Below are positions 1 to 9,566 of a stretch of 64,000 nucleotides of DNA, piece by piece. The position numbers and the translations under genes were made by a program. Positions within the stretch are counted from its first letter, which is position 1; each line of letters opens with the position of its first letter. This DNA comes from Micromonospora sp. WMMD1120. Its GTDB lineage: Bacteria; Actinomycetota; Actinomycetes; Mycobacteriales; Micromonosporaceae. The stretch spans positions 3,566,501 to 3,630,500 of the forward strand of contig NZ_JARUBO010000005.1 of assembly GCF_029626235.1 (NCBI RefSeq). The letters are read 5' to 3'. The notes under the pieces are model-generated. The model was not told the origin of the DNA and ran no database searches. It saw only the letters and a list, made by a program, of their open reading frames with translations.

Positions 1-1
1 C

Positions 2-472
2 GCCGTCGCCGACGTCTCCCGCGCGGTCTCGGCCGCGCTGGACGCCGCTGAGGAGACCGGCGGCGACATCGTCGCCGGCGAGTACCAGCTGGAGGTCAGC
101 TCGCCCGGGGTGGACCGCCCGCTCACCCTGCCCCGGCACTGGCGGCGCAACGTGGGTCGGCTGGTCAAGGTCACCGTCCGGGGGGCCACGGCGTTGCCCG
201 GCCAGCGGGGCGAGCAGCCCGCCGGCGACCGGCAGCTGACCGCCCGGGTGGTCGCCGCCGACGACGCGGGCGTGCGGCTGGAGACCGACGACGGTCGGGC
301 CGCCTGGGCGTACGACCAGCTGGGCCCCGGTCGCGTGCAGGTCGAGTTCACCCGGCTCGCCGAGCTGGGTGAGCCGGACGACGAGGTCGAGGACGCGGAC
401 GATTCCGACGAGTTCGACGATGCAGACGACATCGACGACGATGATGACGATGTGGAGGACGAGGAGAGGTGA
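2..472 (+). CDS. rimP: Ribosome maturation factor RimP, 5'-truncated by the window edge
   Basis: RimP binds the 30S subunit and assists its maturation. The frame is open from base 2. The visible part contains the family motif [12 protein letters not shown], at the end of the N-terminal domain, followed by the SH3-like C-terminal domain ([11 protein letters not shown] and onward). The protein ends in an unusually acidic tail of about 30 residues, almost all Asp and Glu. The stop overlaps the nusA GTG start by 4 bp (GTGA), so the two are translationally coupled. The rimP-nusA-ylxR-infB order is the classical bacterial arrangement. The true start lies outside the window. Confidence 0.95.
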   Translation, partial: AVADVSRAVSAALDAAEETGGDIVAGEYQLEVSSPGVDRPLTLPRHWRRNVGRLVKVTVRGATALPGQRGEQPAGDRQLTARVVAADDAGVRLETDDGRAAWAYDQLGPGRVQVEFTRLAELGEPDDEVEDADDSDEFDDADDIDDDDDDVEDEER

Positions 473-1512
473 ACATCGACCTCGCGGCGCTGCGCGCACT
501 CGAGCGCGAGCGGGAGATCCCGTTCGACACGATTCTCGCGGCGATCGAGACCGCGTTGCTGACCGCCTACCGGCACACCGACGGGGCCGAGCCGCACGCC
601 CGGGTGGAGATCGACCGTAAGTCCGGCGCGGCCCTGGTGTACGCGCAGGAGATGGACGCCGAGGGCACCCTCGTGCGCGAGTGGGACGACACCCCGCACG
701 ACTTCGGCCGGATCGCCGCCATGACCGCCAAGCAGGTGATCCTCCAGCGGCTGCGGGAGGCCACCGACGAGGTGCACTTCGGCGAGTACGTCGGGCGCGA
801 GGGCGACCTGGTCACCGGCGTGGTGCAGGCGCACGAGACGCGTACCGAGAAGGGCATCGTCAGCGTCGACCTGGGCAAGCTGGAGGGCGTGCTGCCGCAG
901 TCCGAGCAGGTGCCCGGCGAGCGCTACGCGCACGGCGAGCGGGTCCGCTGCGTCGTGGTGCACGTCGCCAAGGGCATGCGCGGGCCGCAGATCACCCTGT
1001 CCCGGACGCACCCGGCGTTGGTCAAGAAGCTGTTCGCGCTCGAGGTTCCGGAGATCGCCGACGGCACCGTGGAGATCAGCGCGATCGCCCGTGAGGCAGG
1101 TCACCGCACCAAGATCGCCGTACGCTCCACCACCCCCGGGGTCAACGCCAAGGGCGCCTGCATCGGCCCGATGGGTCAGCGGGTGCGGGCGGTGATGAGC
1201 GAGCTGCACGGCGAAAAGATCGACATTATTGACTGGTCGGACGACCCGGCCACCTTCGTCGGCAACGCGTTGTCGCCGGCGAAGGCGCTCCGGGTCGAGG
1301 TGGTCGACCTGGCCGGTCGAGCCGCCCGGGTGACGGTTCCCGACTTCCAGTTGTCGCTGGCGATCGGTCGGGAGGGGCAGAATGCCCGACTCGCTGCCCG
1401 ATTGACCGGTTGGCGGATCGACATCCGTTCCGACGCGGAGCAGACCGCCCCGGCCGCGCGGGGGGCGACTGATCACGTGCGGGAACCGGGCGGCGCGATC
1501 TCGGGCAGCTAG
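469..1512 (+). CDS. nusA: Transcription termination/antitermination factor NusA
   Basis: NusA binds RNA polymerase and nascent RNA, modulating pausing, termination and antitermination. The 347-residue protein has an N-terminal polymerase-binding domain, an S1 domain at about residues 107-165 ([12 protein letters not shown]...), and two KH domains, one around [19 protein letters not shown] and one around [20 protein letters not shown]. It lacks the C-terminal acidic repeats of E. coli NusA, as is usual in actinobacteria. The GTG start overlaps the rimP stop, and ylxR follows 16 bp downstream. Confidence 0.97.
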   Translation: MNIDLAALRALEREREIPFDTILAAIETALLTAYRHTDGAEPHARVEIDRKSGAALVYAQEMDAEGTLVREWDDTPHDFGRIAAMTAKQVILQRLREATDEVHFGEYVGREGDLVTGVVQAHETRTEKGIVSVDLGKLEGVLPQSEQVPGERYAHGERVRCVVVHVAKGMRGPQITLSRTHPALVKKLFALEVPEIADGTVEISAIAREAGHRTKIAVRSTTPGVNAKGACIGPMGQRVRAVMSELHGEKIDIIDWSDDPATFVGNALSPAKALRVEVVDLAGRAARVTVPDFQLSLAIGREGQNARLAARLTGWRIDIRSDAEQTAPAARGATDHVREPGGAISGS

Positions 1513-1528
1513 GGGTAGACTTCTTCCA

Positions 1529-1861
1529 GTGGTACGACGCGCGCAGCCGGAGCGCACCTGTGTGGGTTGCCGGCAACGTGCGCCGGCCAGCGAATTGCTG
1601 CGGATCGTCGCGGTCACGGACGGGGCTGGTCACAGTCTCCGGCCTGACCCGCTCCGCAGGTTGCCGGGTCGGGGAGCGAACATGCACCCGGATCCGGCCT
1701 GCTTCGCGCTGGCGGTGCGGCGCCGCGCCTTCGGGCGTGCGCTGCGCAGCACCGAGGTCCTCGACCACGGTGTGCTGGCGAAGCACGTCGATGCGCCAAC
1801 CACTACGTCCGGTCAACCCGACCGGGCGAGGGTCGCTAGCAGGGTAGGACGACCGACATGA
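1529..1861 (+). CDS. ylxR: YlxR family (DUF448) RNA-binding/nucleoid protein
   Basis: A small basic protein of about 110 residues with the YlxR signature: a CxxCR motif near the N terminus (RTCVGCRQRAP), a GRGA element and the PACFALAVRRRAFGRAL helix. YlxR homologues lie between nusA and infB in many Gram-positive bacteria; RNA binding and transcriptional roles have been reported. The start is a GTG. The C-terminal 25 residues look unstructured. The family assignment is firm; the cellular role is from family knowledge. Confidence 0.9.
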   Translation: MVRRAQPERTCVGCRQRAPASELLRIVAVTDGAGHSLRPDPLRRLPGRGANMHPDPACFALAVRRRAFGRALRSTEVLDHGVLAKHVDAPTTTSGQPDRARVASRVGRPT

Positions 1862-1954
1862 GCACACGATGAAGTCCCTGAAATGACCAGGCTTCAAGTG
1901 CACGAGTGAGGTCGCTGCGGGTGCTGCCCGCACGACCTCGGAGTGAGGAGTGCA

Positions 1955-4900
1955 GTGGCAGGCAAGGCCCGCGTACACGAGCTTGCGAAAGAGCTCGGGG
2001 TCGAGAGTAAGACCGTTCTCGCCAAGTTGAAGGAAATGGGCGAGTTCGTGAAGTCCGCGTCCAGCACCGTCGAGGCGCCCGTCGCCCGACGGCTGCGTAA
2101 CGCATTCGTCGCATCCGCCGGCGCCCCGGCTCCGGCTGCCCCGTCGGCGCCCGCGTCGACGCCGGCTTCACCTCCGACCCCGACGCCGCCCCCGACCCCG
2201 GGCGCTCCCCGGGTCTCGGCCAAGCCGATGCCGCCCCGGCGGCCGGCCGCGCCGGTGCCCGGTCCGAAGCCAAAGGGTCCGGTGCCCGGTGCGCCGCAGT
2301 CGGCGGCTCCGGTCGCCAAGCCGGCGAGTGCCCACGACATCGAGGTGGCGGCCGCGGAGGCGCGTGCCGCCGCGTTGAAGGCTGAGCAGGAGGCCGCGGT
2401 CAAGGCCGCGCAGGCCGCCCGTCAGCAGCAGCGGGAGAACCCCGTCCGCCGGGAGCCTCCGGCAGACGGCGGCAACCGCCCCGGCCCTCGGCCGGGTCCC
2501 GCCTCGATGCCGCCCCGTCCTGGTTCGCCGGCGGCGCGTCCGAGCGCGCCGACTCCCGGCCCGGGTGCCCGGCCGGGCGGTCGCCCGCCGGCGCGCGGCG
2601 CCGGTAACAACCCGTTCGGCATCCAGGGCGGTCAGCAGCAGCAGCGGCCCCCGGCCGCCGGTGCGGGTGGCCCCCGTCCCAACAGCCCGGCGGGTATGCC
2701 GCCGCGGCCCAGCCCGAACTCGATGCCGCCGCGGCCCAGCCCGGCGTCCATGCCGAGCCAGCGTCCGGCTGCCGGTCGCCCCGGCCCGGGTGGCGCCGGT
2801 CGTCCCGGTGGCGGCGCTGGTCGCCCCGGTGGCGGCGGCTTCCGTGGCGGTCCCGGCGGTGGCGGTGGCGGCGGCGGTTACCGCGGCGGCCCCGGCGGTG
2901 GCGCGGGTGCCGGCGGTGGCGGTGGCTACCGTGGCGGTCCCGGCGGCGGTGGCGGCGCCCCCGGTGGCGGTTTCCGTCCGGGTGCCCCGGGTGGCGGTGG
3001 CGGTCGTCCGGGTGCCGGTGGTCGTGGCCGTGGCGGCGGCGCCGCGGGTGCCTTCGGGCGTCCGGGTGGCCGGCCGACGCGCGGTCGCAAGTCCAAGAAG
3101 CAGCGCAGACAGGAGTTCGACAACCTGTCGGCTCCGACCATGAGCTCGGGTGCTCCCCGGGGTCAGGGTCAGGTCGTCCGGCTCTCCCGTGGCGCCTCGC
3201 TGTCGGACTTCGCCGACAAGATCAACGCCAACCCGGGTTCGCTGGTCCAGGAGATGTTCAACCTGGGCGAGATGGTCACCGCGACCCAGTCCTGCTCGGA
3301 CGACACCCTGCAGTTGCTGGGTGAGCACCTGGGCTTCGACGTCCAGATCGTCAGCCCGGAGGACGAGGACCGCGAGCTGCTCGCGCAGTTCAACATCGAC
3401 CTCGATGCCGAGGTGGCCGAGGAGCGCCTGGTCAGCCGTGCGCCGGTGGTGACCGTCATGGGTCACGTCGACCACGGTAAGACCAAGCTGCTCGACGCGA
3501 TCCGCAAGGCGAACGTCGTCGCCGGTGAGGCCGGTGGCATCACCCAGCACATCGGTGCCTACCAGGTGCACGTTCCGCACGAGGGTGTGGACCGCGCGGT
3601 GACCTTCATCGACACCCCCGGTCACGAGGCGTTCACCGCCATGCGTGCCCGTGGTGCCCAGGTGACGGACATCGTGATCCTGGTGGTCGCGGCCGACGAC
3701 GGCGTCATGCCGCAGACCATCGAGGCGTTGAACCACGCCAAGGCGGCCGACGTGCCGATCGTGGTCGCGGTCAACAAGGTCGACAAGCCGGACGCCAACC
3801 CGGACAAGGTCCGCCAGCAGTTGACCGAGTACGGCCTGGTCGCCGAGGAGTACGGCGGCGAGACCATGTTCGTCAACGTGGCCGCCAAGCCGGGCATCGG
3901 CATCGAGGAGCTGCTCGAGGCCGTCCTGCTGACCGCCGACGCGTCGCTGGAGCTGACCGCTCCGATCGACGGGCCGGCGCAGGGTGTGGCCATCGAGGCG
4001 CACCTCGACAAGGGCCGCGGTGCGGTGGCGACGGTGCTGGTGCAGAAGGGCACCCTGCGGGCGGGCGACTCGATCGTCGCCGGTGGGGCGCACGGCCGGG
4101 TCCGGGCCATGCTCGACGAGAACGGCAACCAGGTCTCGGAGGCTGGGCCGGCGCGTCCGGTCATGGTGCTGGGTCTGACCGCGCCGCCCGGTGCGGGTGA
4201 CACCTTCCTCGCCGCGGCGGACGACCGCACGGTGCGGCAGATCGCCGAGCAGCGGCAGGCGCGGCGGCGGGCGGCGGCGTTCGCCAACTCCCGTGGTCGG
4301 GCCACCCTCGAGACGCTCATGGAGCAGCTCAAGGAGGGCGAGAAGACCTCGCTCAACCTCATCCTCAAGGGCGATGTCTCCGGTTCGGTGGAGGCCCTGG
4401 AGGACGCGCTGTTCAACCTCGACATCCCCGAGGAGGTCCAGCTCAAGGTCCTCGACCGGGGCGTCGGCGCGATCACCGAGAGCAACGTCATGCTCGCGAG
4501 CGCGTCGTCCGAGCCGGTCACGATCATCGGCTTCAACGTGCGGGCCTCCAACAAGGTCCGCGAGATGGCCGACCGCGAGGGCGTGGAGATCCGGTACTAC
4601 ACCGTCATCTACCAGGCCATCGAGGAGATCGAGGCAGCGCTCAAGGGCCTGCTCAAGCCGGAGTACGAGGAGGCCGAGCTGGGCACCGCGGAGATCCGCG
4701 ACGTCTTCCGCTCGTCCAAGATCGGCAACATCTCCGGTTGCATCGTCCGGTCGGGCATCATCCGGCGCAACGCGAAGGCTCGCCTGCTCCGGGACGGGAC
4801 GGTCGTGGCGGACAACCTCACGATCACCTCGCTCAAGCGGTTCAAGGACGACGCGACGGAGGTCCGCGAGGGCTTCGAGTGTGGTCTGACCCTGGGTGGT

Positions 4901-4966
4901 TACAACAACGTCCAGGTCGGCGACATCATCGAGACCTTCGAGATGCGGGAGAAGGCACGCGCCTGA
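1955..4966 (+). CDS. infB: Translation initiation factor IF-2
   Basis: A GTPase that brings initiator fMet-tRNA to the 30S subunit and promotes subunit joining. The start is the GTG at 1955 ([16 protein letters not shown]), preceded by AGGAG at 1946-1950; an in-frame GTG at 1943 would add four unsupported residues. An IF2_N domain is followed by about 320 residues of low-complexity Pro/Ala and then Gly/Arg repeats, typical of actinobacterial IF2. Next come a second IF2_N domain and the GTPase domain, with G1 GHVDHGKT near residue 503, DTPGHEAF and NKVDKPD, then domains II-IV. The length is about 1003 residues. The Gly-rich stretch at about 2760-3060 is a DNA-level simple-repeat region. Confidence 0.97.
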   Translation: MAGKARVHELAKELGVESKTVLAKLKEMGEFVKSASSTVEAPVARRLRNAFVASAGAPAPAAPSAPASTPASPPTPTPPPTPGAPRVSAKPMPPRRPAAPVPGPKPKGPVPGAPQSAAPVAKPASAHDIEVAAAEARAAALKAEQEAAVKAAQAARQQQRENPVRREPPADGGNRPGPRPGPASMPPRPGSPAARPSAPTPGPGARPGGRPPARGAGNNPFGIQGGQQQQRPPAAGAGGPRPNSPAGMPPRPSPNSMPPRPSPASMPSQRPAAGRPGPGGAGRPGGGAGRPGGGGFRGGPGGGGGGGGYRGGPGGGAGAGGGGGYRGGPGGGGGAPGGGFRPGAPGGGGGRPGAGGRGRGGGAAGAFGRPGGRPTRGRKSKKQRRQEFDNLSAPTMSSGAPRGQGQVVRLSRGASLSDFADKINANPGSLVQEMFNLGEMVTATQSCSDDTLQLLGEHLGFDVQIVSPEDEDRELLAQFNIDLDAEVAEERLVSRAPVVTVMGHVDHGKTKLLDAIRKANVVAGEAGGITQHIGAYQVHVPHEGVDRAVTFIDTPGHEAFTAMRARGAQVTDIVILVVAADDGVMPQTIEALNHAKAADVPIVVAVNKVDKPDANPDKVRQQLTEYGLVAEEYGGETMFVNVAAKPGIGIEELLEAVLLTADASLELTAPIDGPAQGVAIEAHLDKGRGAVATVLVQKGTLRAGDSIVAGGAHGRVRAMLDENGNQVSEAGPARPVMVLGLTAPPGAGDTFLAAADDRTVRQIAEQRQARRRAAAFANSRGRATLETLMEQLKEGEKTSLNLILKGDVSGSVEALEDALFNLDIPEEVQLKVLDRGVGAITESNVMLASASSEPVTIIGFNVRASNKVREMADREGVEIRYYTVIYQAIEEIEAALKGLLKPEYEEAELGTAEIRDVFRSSKIGNISGCIVRSGIIRRNAKARLLRDGTVVADNLTITSLKRFKDDATEVREGFECGLTLGGYNNVQVGDIIETFEMREKARA

Positions 4967-4982
4967 TCCGGCGGTGACACGC

Positions 4983-5024
4983 TGATCAAGGGGTTTACGC
5001 CGGCCGGCGTAAACCCCTTGATCA
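4983..5024. terminator. Perfect 42-bp palindrome with TGATCA ends
   Basis: The sequence from TGATCAAGGGGTTTACGCC to its exact complement is a perfect inverted repeat with no loop spacer, 16 bp after the infB stop. It could act as a transcription terminator or 3'-end stabiliser. There is no U-tract, so intrinsic termination is inferred. It belongs to the set of GATC-ended intergenic palindromes in this window. Confidence 0.6.
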
Positions 5025-5056
5025 TGCCGGGCGGGTTGGCGGTATCGTCCCTGGCG

Positions 5057-5353
5057 ATGTTCACCGGAACCGCGCTCTTCGACCTGCTGCTGCCGGGCGA
5101 CTCCCGGTCGCTCAAAGCCAAGAGATCATATGTACGGCCGATCGTCGCGGCGCTGCGCCGCTTCGAGGTGTCGGCCGCCGAGGTGGGAGCGCTCGACCTG
5201 CACGGTCGAGCGGAGATCGCGGTGGCCGTGGTGGCCGCCGAGGCGGCGCACGTCCGCGAGGTGCTCGACTCCTGTGAGCGCCTGGTGGCCGGCCGCCCCG
5301 AGGTCGAGCTGCTGTCGGTCCGCCGCCGGCTGCACGGCGTGGACGACGACTGA
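5057..5353 (+). CDS. DUF503 family protein (YlxP-like)
   Basis: A 98-residue protein starting MFTGTALFDLLLPGD, with the family pattern of an N-terminal beta strand, SLKAKRSYVRPIVAALRRF, and a central E/D-rich beta strand (AEIAVAVVAAE). DUF503 (YlxP) genes commonly lie between infB and rbfA, as here; a role in ribosome assembly has been proposed. I chose the ATG at 5057 because the longer reading runs back into the palindrome at 4983-5024 and adds non-conserved residues. Confidence 0.88.
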   Translation: MFTGTALFDLLLPGDSRSLKAKRSYVRPIVAALRRFEVSAAEVGALDLHGRAEIAVAVVAAEAAHVREVLDSCERLVAGRPEVELLSVRRRLHGVDDD

Positions 5354-5479
5354 CCACGGTGCCGGCTGTGCCCGGCGACCGGTGCGGCCGCGAAGGTAGT
5401 GTTCGAGATGTTGGCCGGTCGACCGGCGGCCTGTGGGTCGCCGGGCCGATCGGGAGCGGGACGCCGTGGAGGTGGCGAG

Positions 5480-5974
5480 ATGTCTGATCCGGCCAAGGTA
5501 CGCCGGCACGCGGAACGGGTGCGCGAGCTTGTCGCGTCGGTGGTGCGGAGCCAGATCAAGGACCCGCGGCTCGGGATGATCACCATCACCGACGCCCGGA
5601 TCACCGCCGACCTGCGCGACGCGACCGTCTTCTACACGGTGCTCGGCGACTCGGTTGCCCAGGCGGACACCGCGGCGGCGCTGGAGAGCGCCAAGGGAAT
5701 GCTGCGCAGCACCGTCGGCAAGGCCCTCGGGCTACGCCACTCGCCGACCCTGACGTTCGTCCTCGACGACGTGCAGGATCAGGTCAAGCACATCGATGAC
5801 CTGCTCGCCGCCGCCCGCAACGCCGACGCCGAGGTGCAGCGGCTCGCCGCCCAGGCGAAGTACGCGGGCGACGCCCAGCCGTACCGGGTGGACGAGGACG
5901 AGGCCGACGACACCGACGAGGCCGACGTCGCCACCGACGTCACTGACACCCCGCGGGGTGGGGAAACGCGGTGA
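5480..5974 (+). CDS. rbfA: Ribosome-binding factor A
   Basis: RbfA is a KH-fold protein needed for late 30S and 16S 5'-end maturation. The start is the ATG at 5480 (MSDPAKVRRHAERVRELV), with GGAGG at 5468-5472. The family core IKDPRLGMITITDARITADLRDA and the HSPTLTFVLDD segment are present. The 164-residue protein ends in an acidic tail of about 30 residues. Its stop overlaps the GTG of the next gene. Confidence 0.96.
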   Translation: MSDPAKVRRHAERVRELVASVVRSQIKDPRLGMITITDARITADLRDATVFYTVLGDSVAQADTAAALESAKGMLRSTVGKALGLRHSPTLTFVLDDVQDQVKHIDDLLAAARNADAEVQRLAAQAKYAGDAQPYRVDEDEADDTDEADVATDVTDTPRGGETR

Positions 5975-7020
5975 CCAGCACCGCCAGCGTCCCCCTCGCC
6001 GGGGCGGGCCCGGTCGAGGCGGACTGGGCCGCGGCCGAGGCGTTGCTGCGGGCCCTTCCGTCGACCGGCCGGGTGCTGCTCGTCTGTCACGTCAACCCGG
6101 ACGGCGACGCGCTCGGCAGCATGCTCGGCTTCGGTCTGGGCCTGCGGCAGTTCGGCCTGTCTGACGTGCGGGCGACCTTCCCCGGCCCGCCGGAGGTGCC
6201 CGAGCCGTTCCGTGGGCTACCCGGGCTGGAGCTGCTGGTCCCGGCGGACGCCGCGGACCCGGCGCCGGACCTGGTGATCTGCTTCGACGCGGCGAGCGAG
6301 TCGCGCCTCGGCGAGCTGGCCGGCCGGTTGTCCACGGCGGGCGCGGCGCTGGTGCTCGACCACCATGCCTCCAATCCGGGCTTCGGCACCGTCAACCTTG
6401 TCGATCCGGGGGCGGCGGCGACGTCTGTGGTGGCCGAGCAGTTGCTGACCCGGCTCGGGGTCGTGGCGGACGCGGCGATTGCCGAGTGCCTCTACGTGGC
6501 GCTCACCACCGACACCGGCTCGTTCCGGTTCGAGGCGACCACCCCGGCGGTGCACCAGATGGCCGCCCGGCTGTTGGCGACCGGCATCTCTCCCGGTGAC
6601 ATCTCCCGGCGGGTCTTCGACACGCGGCCCTTCGGCGCGGTCCGTCTGTTCGGCGCGGTGCTCGGCCGGGCCCGGCTGGAGCCGAAGGCCGCCAGCGGAC
6701 GGGGGCTGGTCTGGACCTTCGCCACGCTCGACGACCTGGCCGAGCACGATCAGCGGCCGTACGTGCTGGAGGCGCTCATCGACTCGGTGCGCTGCACCGC
6801 CGAGGCCGATGTGGCCTGTGTGCTGAAGCAGAGCGCGCCCACCGAGTGGGCGGTGTCGATGCGCAGCAAGGGCGCGGTGGACGTCAGCCGGGTGGCGGTG
6901 GCGCTGGGTGGCGGTGGTCACCGGTTCGCGGCGGGCTTCACCGGTCGGGGCGCCGTCGAACGGGTGGTCGACTCGATCCGTGCGCAGTTGGACGCCGCGC
7001 TGATCCGTTCCGACCGCTGA
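5971..7020 (+). CDS. DHH/DHHA1 family phosphoesterase (NrnA-like)
   Basis: Bifunctional oligoribonuclease/PAP-phosphatase family: degrades short RNA oligomers and dephosphorylates 3'-phosphoadenosine 5'-phosphate. Conserved metal-binding motifs are visible: NPDGDALGS, the DHHASN signature, and TDTGSFRF. The DHHA1 substrate-binding motif GGGGHRFAAGF is near the C terminus. Length 349 residues, normal for NrnA. GTGA overlap with rbfA indicates coupling. Related DHH proteins can act on cyclic dinucleotides, so the exact substrate is inferred. Confidence 0.9.
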   Translation: MTSTASVPLAGAGPVEADWAAAEALLRALPSTGRVLLVCHVNPDGDALGSMLGFGLGLRQFGLSDVRATFPGPPEVPEPFRGLPGLELLVPADAADPAPDLVICFDAASESRLGELAGRLSTAGAALVLDHHASNPGFGTVNLVDPGAAATSVVAEQLLTRLGVVADAAIAECLYVALTTDTGSFRFEATTPAVHQMAARLLATGISPGDISRRVFDTRPFGAVRLFGAVLGRARLEPKAASGRGLVWTFATLDDLAEHDQRPYVLEALIDSVRCTAEADVACVLKQSAPTEWAVSMRSKGAVDVSRVAVALGGGGHRFAAGFTGRGAVERVVDSIRAQLDAALIRSDR

Positions 7021-7118
7021 GCCGGCGGCGTTCACCACCACCGGTCGGCCGGGAATCAGGGACAGCTCCGGGGAGTGTTGGTCTTTCCGCGCTCCGTGAG
7101 ACCGGGAAGAATTACGGG

Positions 7119-7526
7119 ATGGAGCAGCCGCACGACCTCACCGTGGAGGCCCCCCGTGCCTGGGACCGGCCCGCGGTCTCCGTTCCCGTTCTCGTCTGCC
7201 TGTCGCTCGTCGGCGGCCGGTTCGCGTCCTTCTCCACCGAGGCGAATCTGTTCACCGTCGGCACCGGCGGCGTGCTGATCTGGCTCGGTCTGAGCAACCG
7301 GGTGCCTCGCCGCCCCGCGCCACGCCGGTTGGGCTCGGGCGCGGTCTGGTGGGCGGTGCCGGTGGTGGTCTTCGGGGTCTTCGAGGGCGCGACGTTCGTG
7401 CTGGCGGCCGGCGACGACTTCCCCACCTTCTCGCGGCTGGCCGACCCGCTCTTGGAAGATCAACTGACCCGATCGGCGGCATGGTTCGCCTGGTTGGCCG
7501 CCTTCTGGGGGCTGGTGCGGCGATGA
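7119..7526 (+). CDS. Small membrane protein of unknown function
   Basis: 135 residues from the ATG at 7119 (MEQPHDLTVEAPRAWDRPAV). Three to four hydrophobic segments are seen: VLVCLSLVGGRFASF (weak), a segment around GTGGVLIWLGL, AVWWAVPVVVFGVFEGATFVL, and AAWFAWLAAFWGL. The stop overlaps the start of the next gene (ATGA), so the pair are probably co-expressed. No function can be assigned. Confidence 0.8.
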   Translation: MEQPHDLTVEAPRAWDRPAVSVPVLVCLSLVGGRFASFSTEANLFTVGTGGVLIWLGLSNRVPRRPAPRRLGSGAVWWAVPVVVFGVFEGATFVLAAGDDFPTFSRLADPLLEDQLTRSAAWFAWLAAFWGLVRR

Positions 7527-7735
7527 TGCGAGCGCTCGCGATCGGCGGTTTCCTCACCGCGCTGGTCCTCTTCGCGGCCGTCGAGTGGGTGGCTCGCCGG
7601 GAAGGGTCGCGCGTGCCGACCCTGGGCGAGGTCTGCGCGTACGTGATGCGTTACGAGGTCGGCTCGGTTCCGGTGGGCCGGATCGGTCTGTTCGGGTTCT
7701 GGTGGTGGCTGGGCTGGCATTTCCTGGCCCGCTGA
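7523..7735 (+). CDS. Short membrane protein, DUF6186-like
   Basis: 70 residues starting MMRALAIGGFLTALVLFAAV. It has one N-terminal membrane helix, a central conserved-looking TLGEVCAYVMRYEVG segment and a Trp-rich C terminus (GFWWWLGWHF). The composition and length resemble short actinobacterial proteins annotated DUF6186, from memory. Overlaps the preceding gene by ATGA. Function unknown. Confidence 0.78.
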   Translation: MMRALAIGGFLTALVLFAAVEWVARREGSRVPTLGEVCAYVMRYEVGSVPVGRIGLFGFWWWLGWHFLAR

Positions 7736-8004
7736 GCCGGGCTCCCGACTGTCCAGATGGCGGGAACCCTAAGCAGTATGTGGACCTGAACGATAATTTG
7801 GGAGATGGCCGGCGCCGGGTAGCGGCGCAGGTCACGGGCGGTGGCGCCACACCCCGTGCTGCCTCCCTTCAGGGTCGGACCGACCCGGGCTCACGCTGCC
7901 CAGTCGGCTGCTCCGGTAACCCCGGACCGCCGTGGGGCGCTCAGCACGACCGCCCGTGAGGGCCGCCGCGCGACGGCGGTCCGCGCCCTGGAAGGAGCGC
8001 CACC
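7736..8004 (+). promoter_or_regulatory. Leader/promoter region ahead of a small ORF
   Basis: 269 bp without a convincing gene. It holds an AT-richer spot with a -10-like GATAAT at 7792-7797, a GGAAC at 7764-7768 resembling an ECF-sigma -35, and G/C-rich segments able to pair, including GCCGCCG / CGGCGGT just before the ribosome-binding site at 7991-7997. I could not match it to a known riboswitch family. Confidence 0.35.
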
Positions 8005-8097
8005 ATGCCGCAGAAGTCCAAGCCCGAGCCCACCACCGACGACGCCCGCGAGCAGGCCCGCCGCGCGCTGCAGACGTCGATGGACACCCGCCAGTGA
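8005..8097 (+). CDS. Candidate 30-residue small protein
   Basis: A short ORF starting MPQKSKPEPTTDDAREQARR, with a strong ribosome-binding site (GAAGGAG at 7991-7997, 7-nt spacer) and a clear TGA. The product is highly charged and hydrophilic, with no membrane segment. The good start context and long upstream leader favour a real gene, but its shortness makes this uncertain. No homology can be named. Confidence 0.5.
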   Translation: MPQKSKPEPTTDDAREQARRALQTSMDTRQ

Positions 8098-8164
8098 GCT
8101 GACCCTCCCGTAAGCACTCGGTGGGATTGCGATCCTTACCGCGCGCGTGCCAGGATCGGCGGCG

Positions 8165-9490
8165 ATGTCGCAGACCGCCGCCGCCGCAGACCGGTCCGTC
8201 TCTCCCCGGCGGATCGCCAGCCTCGCCCTGCCGGCCCTCGTCGTGCTCGCCGCCGAGCCGCTCTACGTGCTGGTCGACACGGCGGTGGTCGGTCACCTCG
8301 GCCGGGTGCCGCTCGCCGCGCTCGCCGTCGCCGGCACGGTGATGACGCTCACCGCCTGGGTGGGCACCGTCGTCGCGTACGGCACCACCGGGCGCGCCGC
8401 CCGCCGCTTCGGGGCGGGTGACCGGGCTGCCGCGGTGGCCGAAGGAGTCCAGTCGTCCTGGTTGGCCCTCGGCGTCGGCCTGCTGATCGCCGTCGGCATG
8501 CAGATCGGCGGGGGCGCGCTCGCGCGTACCCTCGCCGGTGGTGGTGGCGACGTGGCCGACGCCGCCGCACAGTGGCTGCGGATCGCGGCCCTCGGCGCCC
8601 CCGGCCTGCTCCTCGCCGCCGCCGGCAACGGCTGGCTGCGCGGTGTGCAGGACACCCGCCGCCCGCTGTACTTCGTGCTCGGCCCCAACCTGCTCAGCGC
8701 GGTCCTCTGCCCGCTGCTGGTCTATCCCGCCGGGCTGGGCCTGGCCGGCTCGGCGGTGGCGAACGTCATCGCGCAGACGCTCTGCGGGGTGCTCTTTGCC
8801 GCGGCCCTGGTCGCCGAGCGGGTGTCGCTGCGGCCGCAACCCGGCGTGATCCGCCAGCAACTGGTGCTCAGCCGGGACCTGCTCATCCGTGGGCTGGCGT
8901 TCCAGGCCAGCTTCCTGTCCGCGACGGCCGTCGCCGCCCGGTTCGGCGCCGCCGCCGTGGGCGCCCACCAGATCGCCCTGCAACTCTGGTTCTTCACCGC
9001 GCTGGTGCTCGACGCGCTGGCCATCGCCGCCCAGTCGCTGGTGGGCGCGGCGCTCGGTGCCGGCGACGACGCGGGCGCGCGGGCGCTCGCCCGCCGGATC
9101 GGGCTGCTCGGCGGCATCTGCGGCGTGGCCTTCGCGCTCGTCGTCGCCGCCGGCGCCGGCATCGTCCCGTCGTGGTTCAGCTCCGATTCCGAGGTACGCG
9201 CGCAGGCCATGGTGGCCTGGCCGTGGTTCGTCGCCATGCTGCCGCTGGCGGGTGTGGTCTTCGCCCTCGACGGGGTGCTGATCGGGGCCGGCGACGTGCG
9301 GTACCTGCGCAACCTCACCGTCGTCGCGGTCCTCGGCGGGTTCCTGCCGGCGATCTGGCTGACGTACTGGCTCGACCTCGGGCTCGGTGGCATCTGGGCC
9401 GGGCTCACTCTGTTCGTGGTGATCCGCCTCGCCGCCCTGCTGCTGCGCCTGCGCGACGGCAGGTGGGCGGTGGTCGGCGCGGTCCGCTGA
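8165..9490 (+). CDS. MATE family efflux transporter (DinF-like)
   Basis: A multidrug and toxic-compound extrusion antiporter exporting organic compounds in exchange for H+ or Na+. The 441-residue protein has about 12 membrane segments in two related halves (RIASLALPALVVLAAEPLYV; later LIRGLAFQASFLSATAVAA). It carries the DinF-branch pattern VDTAVVGHLG and the second-half pattern GAHQIALQLWFF. I chose the ATG at 8165 (MSQTAAAADRS) with AGGA at 8152-8155 over a GTG at 8147, which lacks a ribosome-binding site. The substrate is unknown. Confidence 0.9.
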   Translation: MSQTAAAADRSVSPRRIASLALPALVVLAAEPLYVLVDTAVVGHLGRVPLAALAVAGTVMTLTAWVGTVVAYGTTGRAARRFGAGDRAAAVAEGVQSSWLALGVGLLIAVGMQIGGGALARTLAGGGGDVADAAAQWLRIAALGAPGLLLAAAGNGWLRGVQDTRRPLYFVLGPNLLSAVLCPLLVYPAGLGLAGSAVANVIAQTLCGVLFAAALVAERVSLRPQPGVIRQQLVLSRDLLIRGLAFQASFLSATAVAARFGAAAVGAHQIALQLWFFTALVLDALAIAAQSLVGAALGAGDDAGARALARRIGLLGGICGVAFALVVAAGAGIVPSWFSSDSEVRAQAMVAWPWFVAMLPLAGVVFALDGVLIGAGDVRYLRNLTVVAVLGGFLPAIWLTYWLDLGLGGIWAGLTLFVVIRLAALLLRLRDGRWAVVGAVR

Positions 9491-9566
9491 GGCCCGGCGG
9501 TCGCCACTGTCACGCCGGGCCGCCCAGGCGTCGCCGGGCGGGTGTCATCTGGCAGGCTTGGCCGAC

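Noticed and set aside
2168..4093. A 641-residue minus-strand frame rich in Thr/Ala/Arg opposite infB
   Set aside because: Mirror of the Gly/Pro repeat and GTPase part of IF2; no independent start signal or domain.
7736..8004. Cobalamin or c-di-AMP riboswitch ahead of the small ORF
   Set aside because: Scattered resemblance to conserved boxes only; the required ordered motifs were not found.
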